This document shows, piece after piece, positions 1 through 5,479 of a stretch of DNA of 40,104 nt. The notes beneath the pieces were generated by a model, which ran no database searches, had not been told where the DNA came from, and saw nothing but the letters and a program-made list of their open reading frames with translations. Made by a program: the position numbers and the translations under genes. This stretch comes from Desulfatitalea sp. BRH_c12 (lineage in GTDB: Bacteria; Desulfobacterota; Desulfobacteria; Desulfobacterales; Desulfosarcinaceae). The stretch spans positions 1 through 40,104 of the forward strand of contig LADR01000050.1 of NCBI GenBank assembly GCA_000961655.1. Direction: 5' to 3'. Positions within the stretch are counted from its first letter, which is position 1. Each line of letters starts with the position of its first letter.

Positions 1-2
1 CA

Positions 3-152
3 ATCAGAAAGAAGGAGACGCCAAGTCTAAATCACCGTTTAAGGCAAACACCCGTGCTTCAGCATGCATTGCTTAGGGCTGAAAAAATCTATGAAGATGA
101 TGAAAAGATGGGTAGGCTTCTTCAAAAACTTAAAGAATTGGAGGACGAATAG
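3..152 (+). CDS. C-terminal end of an unknown gene (partial)
   Basis: An open frame enters from the left edge and stops at TAG 150-152, immediately followed by the GTG of the next gene. The 49 visible residues are charged and end in a Lys/Glu/Leu-rich helix (RLLQKLKELEDE). No domain is visible, so the function cannot be read from this piece. ImmA/IrrE peptidases are usually encoded directly downstream of a XRE-type helix-turn-helix repressor or antitoxin, and the zero-spacing junction fits such a pair; that identity is inference from context only. The ribosome-binding site of the next gene (GGAGG, 140-144) lies inside this tail, which suggests translational coupling. Confidence 0.6.
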   Translation: MRKKETPSLNHRLRQTPVLQHALLRAEKIYEDDEKMGRLLQKLKELEDE

Positions 153-746
153 GTGAATAGACGCTTCGTTCCTGCAAAACCGAGGAGTAACAAAGATCTC
201 GAGTCGCTTTCCTTGAATCTGGTCAAGCACTATCAGCCGGGAGTTATAAACCAAAAACAAAGATTTGATACAGAAGAGTTCTTCGATGTTGATTTAGAAA
301 AATTAACCGGCGTAGCAACCGACTACCAACACCTTGAATCAGGGATATATGGGTACACGGATACAGATGAAATGGTTTGTGCGATTTCAAAGGAGTTGGC
401 AGATGATCCATCGAGTGAATATTTTTTTAGATCAACTACCGCTCATGAAATCGCTCATGCCGTGTTGCATGTATCGGACTATAGACTAAGGCGCGCAATC
501 CTGAGATCTGTGAACAAAAAGGGTCATGATAGCTTGAGGCTATTCCACGAAAGTGAAATACCATTGTACAGGAATCCTGAATGGCAAGCATGGCGGTTCG
601 CAGGTGCACTTTTGATGCCTGCGCAGGCATTTTTATCAGCAGTTAAATCTGGTGAATCTTTGAGGGATTTGTCTCAGCATTTTGGCGTTAACGCGAGTTT
701 TGTTATGACGCGAGCGAGATCATTGAAAATTAATGTTAAAAATTAA
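153..746 (+). CDS. ImmA/IrrE family metallopeptidase
   Basis: Predicted cytoplasmic zinc peptidase of 197 residues. The active-site helix HEIAH is at residues 98-102 (HExxH), followed by the family block around EWQAWRFAGALLMP, in which the Glu is the expected third zinc ligand and the FAxxLLMP stretch is typical. Members such as ImmA of ICEBs1 cleave a partner HTH repressor, and others act with toxin-antitoxin or stress regulators. The GTG start is supported by GGAGG at 140-144 and by direct abutment to the stop of the preceding gene, likely its partner. A strong hairpin follows the stop. The gene is A+T-richer than the core genes to the right, consistent with an acquired segment. The family call is firm; the substrate is unknown. 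Confidence 0.88.
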   Translation: MNRRFVPAKPRSNKDLESLSLNLVKHYQPGVINQKQRFDTEEFFDVDLEKLTGVATDYQHLESGIYGYTDTDEMVCAISKELADDPSSEYFFRSTTAHEIAHAVLHVSDYRLRRAILRSVNKKGHDSLRLFHESEIPLYRNPEWQAWRFAGALLMPAQAFLSAVKSGESLRDLSQHFGVNASFVMTRARSLKINVKN

Positions 747-774
747 AAGGCACGCGCCAACGTGCCTTTTAATT
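741..774 (+). terminator. Hairpin terminator after the ImmA-like gene
   Basis: Perfect 14-bp inverted repeat (AATTAAAAGGCACG at 741-754 and its reverse complement at 761-774) with a 6-nt loop. The right arm contains TTTT and the left arm AAAA, so it could terminate in both directions. It overlaps the stop codon of the peptidase gene. Confidence 0.8.
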
Positions 775-953
775 GATAGCGGTTCTTACTACTCGGAAAA
801 GGGTGCCCGGTGAGTAAGAAAAAAATTGCAGCATTTTTGCGCAATGCCGGCCGCTGTCGTGCTGCATGTGCTTTCTGTGCAAGCATTTAAATATTGCCTC
901 ACGACCGGGTTTGTCAAGAAAAAACCAAGCGCCCACCTGGAGGTGTTTTCCGA

Positions 954-1088
954 ATGAGTGACACACGGAAACCCCGCAAGGTTATCGGGTACATCTTTCG
1001 CGCATGGGTTACGCGCAAAGATGGTACACGAGACTGGGCTCGCGACCACGGCTTGAAAGCGTGGTGCATCCCTATCTTCGCAGATTAA
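954..1088 (+). CDS. Small basic protein, 44 aa, unknown
   Basis: Short ORF starting at ATG 954 with GGAGG at 939-943 ten bases upstream. The product is 44 residues, Arg/Lys-rich at the N-terminus, with a middle reading RKDGTRDWARDHGLKAW and an Ile-Pro-Ile near the end. This resembles short conserved bacterial proteins with an aromatic-rich beta core, but I cannot name a family. The frame extends upstream to 894 without a better start. It lies between the peptidase terminator and another small gene with a strong ribosome-binding site, in the A+T-richer block beside tRNA-Phe. The good ribosome-binding site and plausible composition argue for a real gene; a spurious ORF remains possible. Confidence 0.5.
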   Translation: MSDTRKPRKVIGYIFRAWVTRKDGTRDWARDHGLKAWCIPIFAD

Positions 1089-1181
1089 CCTCGGGAACAC
1101 CGCCCCAACGGGCCGGGCTTCGGTCCCTGTGCCTGGAACAGAAACAGGGACATTCAGTCAATAAGAAAGGAGGTGATTCTG

Positions 1182-1367
1182 ATGGCAAAAACGTATAAAC
1201 CCGGCGAAAAGGCTCCTTATTCAGGTCAATACGGCATAGTAGGCCCGCGTGGCGGCGATACCGGCGCTGAGCGGACTGTCACAAAGGGCGAGCCCTTACC
1301 CCCACCACCGAGATCAGGGCAACGCTACATACTTAACGATCCAACGAAACACAAATCTGGGAAATAA
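1182..1367 (+). CDS. Small YjzC-like protein, 61 aa
   Basis: The ATG at 1182 is preceded by an almost perfect anti-16S match (AAAGGAGGTGA, 1167-1177) at good spacing; an in-frame GTG at 1173 lies inside that site and is unlikely to be used. The 61-residue product begins with a YKPGEKAP motif, continues with a Gly-rich GPRGGDTG turn and a KGEPLPPPP stretch, and ends in Lys-rich DPTKHKSGK. The pattern Lys-x-Gly-x-x-AP ... Gly-x-Tyr ... Lys-Gly-Glu-x-x-Pro is reminiscent of YjzC-type small proteins, whose function is not established. There is no signal peptide or membrane segment. It is followed by a G+C-rich hairpin. The gene is probably real and well translated; the family label is tentative. 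Confidence 0.68.
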   Translation: MAKTYKPGEKAPYSGQYGIVGPRGGDTGAERTVTKGEPLPPPPRSGQRYILNDPTKHKSGK

Positions 1368-1374
1368 TCTGTTA

Positions 1375-1401
1375 GCCCCCGTCTGTATTTGCGACGGGGG
1401 C
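1375..1401 (+). terminator. Hairpin after the 61-aa gene, possible terminator
   Basis: Perfect 9-bp G+C-rich stem (GCCCCCGTC at 1375-1383, GACGGGGGC at 1393-1401) with a 9-nt loop, starting 8 bases after the stop codon. The following bases (AATCAAAATC) contain no U-tract, so it may be a Rho-assisted or mRNA-stabilising hairpin rather than an intrinsic terminator. Confidence 0.5.
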
Positions 1402-1579
1402 AATCAAAATCGATCTGAGTGAGATTGGTTCTGAATTTTACTGGTATATGAAATTACGTTGAAAAAGTGTTGCCCTAACCACCGGCTGGTGTTGGACGCC
1501 GGGAACAATACCGCGCGTCGAACGAAACATCTTTACGCCGGCGCCTCACAGCCGGAACGACTAGACCAGAGGTAGTGTC

Positions 1580-2518
1580 ATGCGCAGAAGTGTTCCCGAG
1601 GATCCAAATGAGTTCAATAGATTTATGCTGGATATTGATCGCCAACTATCTTCCTTGGGCTTCAGTATTCCACAGCGTCCGATCAATGCCCTTGTGGAGC
1701 TTTCACGGAAGTGTGGCATTCCGCTCCCCATTACAAAGCCACACACCGAAACCCAACATAGAACCGCCACTTTTTGGCCGGTTACGGAGAGAGTGCTTTC
1801 GTGGTATGACCAACGGTATGGGGACAGGATCAAGATGAGCTTTTCCCCAGGGAGAATGGCCGTACTAATAGAGGATGACATCTGGATCTTGCGGTTTCCG
1901 GGGGTATTAGGCTCTGTCGCTCTCACTGTATCGCGGAACCGAGAGTCTGTTAGATTGGGCTCTGAGGGGCAGCCTGCGGTATACAATGTGGTCGATGCGG
2001 TGGAGAACTTACCGCGGAGCCGCCTTCCGATGCTGCCCGATAATGAGCTCGAGCATATCTATGAGAAGTTCGAATTCGGCCTAAAAGCTTTTTCGATTCT
2101 CCGAGGCTCTGCCGAACACGCCCTGATGAATTCTGCGCTTGCGGATATTGCGGCTGCCGTTGAGCATCTCGCCTGCGAGCAGCAAAACTTTGGATTATCG
2201 AAGTGGTCTTCCCTACAGGCTGCCGAAAAGATGTTCAAGGCGGCGATATCTCTGGCAGGAGGGAGTTATTCGAACACCCATGACTTGGCTAAACTTTCTA
2301 AGCAGGCAGAGGCAACGGGGCTAAAAGGAGATTGGGAAGTTCTCCATCATCACATCCAATGTTCCCCTGGGATAAGGTATGGCGAGGAACCGTGCGACCG
2401 TGATTCAGCACTTATTGCACACCACGCAGCTCTTGGGCTATCTATAATGTTGCATCAGGGTGGCGCGAGATTTCGGTCTAACCTTTTTCTTCAGGCGGAT
2501 AGGTTCCCTCGTGGCTGA
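1580..2518 (+). CDS. Hypothetical protein with a HEPN-like C-terminal domain
   Basis: 312-residue soluble protein with ATG 1580 and GAGGT at 1569-1573. The N-terminal half (about 1-150) is unrecognised, with alternating strands such as MAVLIEDDIWILRFPG. The C-terminal part (about 165-295) is helical and carries HEPN-like features: QAAEKMFKAAISLAGG (residues 213-228), then a His-Asp-Leu and an Arg-Tyr pair at 266-267. HEPN proteins include RNases of toxin-antitoxin and defence systems and nucleotide-transferase partners. The catalytic Rx4-6H motif of HEPN RNases is not obvious here, so nuclease activity should not be assumed. No nucleotidyltransferase partner gene is adjacent. It is the last gene before tRNA-Phe and belongs to the presumed island. 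The existence of the gene is well supported; the domain call is moderate. Confidence 0.65.
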   Translation: MRRSVPEDPNEFNRFMLDIDRQLSSLGFSIPQRPINALVELSRKCGIPLPITKPHTETQHRTATFWPVTERVLSWYDQRYGDRIKMSFSPGRMAVLIEDDIWILRFPGVLGSVALTVSRNRESVRLGSEGQPAVYNVVDAVENLPRSRLPMLPDNELEHIYEKFEFGLKAFSILRGSAEHALMNSALADIAAAVEHLACEQQNFGLSKWSSLQAAEKMFKAAISLAGGSYSNTHDLAKLSKQAEATGLKGDWEVLHHHIQCSPGIRYGEEPCDRDSALIAHHAALGLSIMLHQGGARFRSNLFLQADRFPRG

Positions 2519-2741
2519 GAATTTCGTTATGCACTTCTAAGGATTCAAAACGAAATGATCAACCTGCGTCGATAATATCGATAGAACCTGTCGGATTGTC
2601 GTGATCTTCAACGACTATGATCCTGCATTTAGTTTGCATCATCACAACCTGACAATGATCAGTTCATATTTCTGTGGGGATAAAGCGCGGGTTCAAACCA
2701 TCCGGCGCATTTCACATGTCGCTCCATAAGAACTGGAAAAG

Positions 2742-2760
2742 TTGTACAGGGGTTGTACAA
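2742..2760. other. Inverted repeat near the tRNA 3' end
   Basis: Arms TTGTACA (2742-2748) and TGTACAA (2754-2760) separated by GGGGT, in a gene-free stretch 57 bp from the 3' end of tRNA-Phe. The first arm also recurs as a direct repeat (TTGTACA at 2753-2759). It could be a recombinase or regulator binding site. The rest of 2519-2816 shows only a weak 8-bp stem (2521-2528 with 2549-2556) and the tRNA terminator. Confidence 0.35.
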
Positions 2761-2773
2761 ACTCACACCAAAT

Positions 2774-2815
2774 AAAAACAGGGGCTACGGCCTAAACCGC
2801 AAACCCCTGATTTTT
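2774..2815 (-). terminator. Intrinsic terminator of tRNA-Phe
   Basis: Read on the minus strand just downstream of the tRNA CCA: stem CAGGGG ... CCCCTG (2804-2809 with 2779-2784), inner partial pairing GCGG/CCGT, then a run of five T (2778-2774). It directly follows the tRNA 3' end, as expected for a single-gene tRNA transcript. Confidence 0.8.
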
Positions 2816-2816
2816 A

Positions 2817-2892
2817 TGGTGCCGAGGGACGGAATCGAACCGCCGACACGGGGATTTTCAGTCCCCTGCTCTACCGACTGAGCTACCTCGGC
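2817..2892 (-). tRNA. tRNA-Phe (GAA)
   Basis: The 76-nt cloverleaf folds by hand on the minus strand: 7-bp acceptor stem (GCCGAGG/CCTCGGC), D arm GCTC/GAGC, anticodon stem GGGGA/TCCCC with loop CTGAAAA giving anticodon GAA (complement of 2857-2859), 5-nt variable loop, T arm GGCGG/CCGTC with loop TTCGATT, discriminator A and an encoded CCA (2817-2819). Its 3' end faces the accessory block on the left, which makes it a plausible attachment site. Confidence 0.97.
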
Positions 2893-2927
2893 ACTAAAGT
2901 GAGACTCTGCTGAAGTGAAAGCGCATG

Positions 2928-2955
2928 ATTAGTAAAACCAGCTAGTGATTGTCAA
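2928..2955 (-). promoter_or_regulatory. Candidate sigma-70 promoter for tRNA-Phe
   Basis: On the minus strand, TTGACA (2955-2950) is a perfect -35 box. Sixteen bases later ACTAAT (2933-2928) matches four of six -10 positions. This would start transcription roughly 30 nt before the mature tRNA 5' end. The -35 overlaps the last codons of rsmE. Confidence 0.45.
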
Positions 2956-3700
2956 GAACATTTTGAGCCAGGTCGCCAAAAACGTATTGGATCAGGGTGC
3001 ACGATGCCAGGGCCGCGGTTTCGGCACGCAAAATACGCGGTCCCATCTGCATAGTCAAAAACCCATGCCGCTCAGCGGCACGCTGCTCGGAGGCTTCAAA
3101 GCCGCCTTCGGGGCCGATCATGATGAACACGCGCGCGGGTTTGGGCCCATCAGCACGGCCTATCGCGAGGGATTCTCCCCGGCTCTCCCAGAAAAAGAGT
3201 TTCAGATCGTACCCTTCGGACAACTGCAGCGCTTTTTCGAAGGACAGCACCGCTTCGATCTCCATGGGGCGGCTGCGCCGGCACTGCTTGACGGACTCCA
3301 GGGAAATTTTCCGCCAGCGCTGATGGCGCGCTTCGCTGCGTCTCTCGTCGGGCGTGGCGACAGAGCGATGGGCGATGAAGGGAATCCAGCGCGTGACTCC
3401 CAACTCGGTGAGATGCCCGACCAGTGTGTCCATCTTTTTGTCTTTCAAGTACCCTTGGGCCAATGCGATGTGCAGGGGGGACTCGGCCGATGCCGGCAAT
3501 TGCCGCGTGAGTGCCACGCGCACCTGGCGATGATCAACGGCAACGATCCGCGCTTCATATTCGGCGCCGTTGCCATCGAACACGACAATGGAAGTGCCCG
3601 GGCCGATCCGCAGGACAGTGCGGATGTGGCGGGCGTCCTCTTCGTCAAGCACCGGTTCGGCGGCGCGCAATCGTTCCGGGGGTATGAAAAATCGACGCAT
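2942..3700 (-). CDS. rsmE: 16S rRNA m3U1498 methyltransferase
   Basis: 252 residues from the chosen start. RsmE uses S-adenosylmethionine to methylate N3 of U1498 in 16S rRNA in the cytoplasm. The N-terminus MRRFFIPPERL matches the family's PUA-like start. The C-terminal SPOUT knot is visible as IGPEGGFEASE and then MGPRILRAETAALA, with the substrate-proximal GYLKDKKMDTLVGHLTELGV in the middle. The frame is open to an ATG at 3766, but that would add 22 residues that do not resemble the family and has no ribosome-binding site. The start at 3700 gives the normal length, though its own site (GGAAAAAAAG) is weak. It is followed by tRNA-Phe on the same strand and is divergent from the acidic-protein gene. 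Confidence 0.93.
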   Translation of the reverse strand: MRRFFIPPERLRAAEPVLDEEDARHIRTVLRIGPGTSIVVFDGNGAEYEARIVAVDHRQVRVALTRQLPASAESPLHIALAQGYLKDKKMDTLVGHLTELGVTRWIPFIAHRSVATPDERRSEARHQRWRKISLESVKQCRRSRPMEIEAVLSFEKALQLSEGYDLKLFFWESRGESLAIGRADGPKPARVFIMIGPEGGFEASEQRAAERHGFLTMQMGPRILRAETAALASCTLIQYVFGDLAQNVLDNH

Positions 3701-3797
3701 CTTTTTTTCCAATTGGAGAATCGGTGCGCCCGCTTTGGCCGCAAAAGCGACACCGTCCAAATTCATAATCGATTGAATATCTTAAGAAGCAAATTCC

Positions 3798-3827
3798 TTG
3801 ACACAAAAATAGCCTCTGTGATATTTT
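3798..3827 (+). promoter_or_regulatory. Candidate promoter upstream of the acidic protein gene
   Basis: TTGACA at 3798-3803 is a perfect -35 box. An 18-bp spacer leads to TATTTT (3822-3827), a four-of-six -10 match; one base earlier, ATATTT gives a 17-bp spacer. It lies in the A+T-rich divergent region between rsmE and the next plus-strand gene, about 210 bp before that gene's ATG, implying a long leader. Confidence 0.4.
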
Positions 3828-4034
3828 TCGACCGCTGTTGATAAACTTTTTAGAAGCACCGGCCGATATAACTGCCATACTTGGAAACAGGCGCCAGCTC
3901 CCGACATCCGCACCCATGGATTGGCGACATGAAACCAGAATCCAGCAAAGGTTTGATGACTGCTGAGGCCGCATACGCGCCAACGATAGGATCGATTGTT
4001 CGCATGCGGCTTTTATAACAAAACCAGGGGACAT

Positions 4035-5288
4035 ATGGAAGATTCTAATAAACCCGATAAACTGGCTGCGAAAACTCCAAAGCAGGACAAGGTCATCGAC
4101 TTGACCGCCACGATGGAAGTTCGCCCTTCAAGCAGGGCGAAAGTCATCGAACTCACCCAGGTTCACAAAATGCCGCCCGCCACAGCACCTGCGCAATCAT
4201 CCCCACCCGCGCAAACAACGGTGGTGGAAACGCCGTCATCTGACACGCCCGCCCGGAATATCGAAGCGGATGTCGATGCGGCCTTTGACGCTATCGGAGA
4301 CCTGCGGGAAAACGACGCAAAAAAACAGCCGGCGGGCGATAATGGAACTGAAAACACGGTGCATATTGCGGCCCTGGCCAATACGGCGCCCGCTCCGGAA
4401 ACCGAACCGGAACCACTGCTTTCCCTGACCCTCGACGATCTTGCAATGAACGGGGCGGAAAACAACAACCGCCATGATCCTGCGCAAGAAGAACCCGAGC
4501 TCGAACTGTTTCTCGACCTGGATGATGCCCTGGCGCAAGATGACGCAGCGATGCCCGAAAACGCACCCGTCGAGAAGCCGTTGGCCCATTTCGCGCAGGA
4601 AACGTCCGATGAACCGGTTATAGACCTTCTCGACAGCGATCCGATCGACCAGACACCCCATCACGCAGCCGTTCAAGACATCCCCCCTGACCTTCTCGAA
4701 GATGACTTTATCGAACTTGAAGATGACTTTATCGAACTTGTCGATGTCGCCGGGGACCGCTCGGATGCACCGCCACCCGCAGCGCCCCAGGACGATACCA
4801 TCACCCTGACGCAAATCGTCACGGATGACGATGAAGAGATCATCATGCTGACCGACATCGTCGATCCGGCCCTCATAAACTGCAGGGATAAAGCCCTTGC
4901 CCAAGATACCGGAGAGGATGCGATCGAACTGACCGATATCCTTGAATTGCAGCCCCATGAAGATGCGCCTCGCAAAGAACTCCAGGACAGTGAACAACTG
5001 ATCCGGTTGGACGACGTTCTGAGCCAGGTCCGCCCCAAAGCATCGGCCATTGCGCGCGAGATCATACCGGACATCAACGAAGAATTTACCGCGGAGCCCT
5101 TTACCATATATGCCGAAGATGGACAGGCACCGGCCACCCTCGATAGCGAGTTGGAAAAAGCTGTCGAAAAAATCCTCCGGACCAAATATGCCGAAACGAT
5201 TGAGGCGCTCATTGCCAAGGCAGTCGAAAAAGTGGTGACGCGTGAACTCGAGAGCATAAAAAGGAGCCTGATGGACGGCGAGGAATAG
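4035..5288 (+). CDS. Acidic low-complexity protein with PopZ-like C-terminal helices
   Basis: 417 residues from ATG 4035 (AGGGG at 4026-4030); an in-frame ATG at 3996 lacks a ribosome-binding site. Most of the chain is Asp/Glu/Pro/Ala-rich and probably disordered, with no signal peptide or membrane segment. Short repeats of the form hydrophobic-Ile-Asp/Glu-Leu-Thr recur: VIDLTATMEV (20-29), VIELTQV (37-43), later ITLTQIV, IIMLTDIV, AIELTDIL and LIRLDDVL. The last about 45 residues form amphipathic helices (LEKAVEKILRTKYAETIEAL and following) resembling the C-terminal assembly region of PopZ/DUF2497 scaffold proteins. A scaffolding role is inference. It is monocistronic, with its own candidate promoter and a strong terminator. 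The gene is certain from codon structure; the function is not. Confidence 0.75.
   Translation: MEDSNKPDKLAAKTPKQDKVIDLTATMEVRPSSRAKVIELTQVHKMPPATAPAQSSPPAQTTVVETPSSDTPARNIEADVDAAFDAIGDLRENDAKKQPAGDNGTENTVHIAALANTAPAPETEPEPLLSLTLDDLAMNGAENNNRHDPAQEEPELELFLDLDDALAQDDAAMPENAPVEKPLAHFAQETSDEPVIDLLDSDPIDQTPHHAAVQDIPPDLLEDDFIELEDDFIELVDVAGDRSDAPPPAAPQDDTITLTQIVTDDDEEIIMLTDIVDPALINCRDKALAQDTGEDAIELTDILELQPHEDAPRKELQDSEQLIRLDDVLSQVRPKASAIAREIIPDINEEFTAEPFTIYAEDGQAPATLDSELEKAVEKILRTKYAETIEALIAKAVEKVVTRELESIKRSLMDGEE
4698..4739 (+). repeat. Tandem 21-bp duplication inside the acidic protein gene
   Basis: Two perfect adjacent copies (4698-4718 and 4719-4739) encode EDDFIEL twice in frame, extending the series of hydrophobic-acidic repeat motifs of the protein. 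Confidence 0.9.
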
Positions 5289-5354
5289 CCCGCGATCGCC
5301 CTGGGCCCGGGTTGACCTGGATCGCCCACACGGATTTTTAGCTTGATTTTTAAT

Positions 5355-5382
5355 GGGGATTATTCGTTATAATCCCCTTTTT
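5355..5382 (+). terminator. Intrinsic terminator after the acidic protein gene
   Basis: Perfect 9-bp stem GGGGATTAT (5355-5363) / ATAATCCCC (5369-5377) with a 5-nt loop, followed by TTTTTC. It separates the acidic-protein gene from valS. Confidence 0.9.
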
Positions 5383-5479
5383 CATTTTACCGCGGGTCCG
5401 CGCTGCCGACCGTCAGATTGGACGCGGTCTCGACCACTACCGATTCGGGACGGTCCTGGGAACATTGGAGCAGGAAGCT

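Noticed and set aside
789-1100. 103-codon minus-strand ORF
   Set aside because: No ribosome-binding site and Cys/His-rich random composition; the plus-strand 44-codon ORF with GGAGG is the better candidate here.
2945-3841. 298-codon plus-strand ORF
   Set aside because: Antisense to rsmE, with low-complexity shadow translation.
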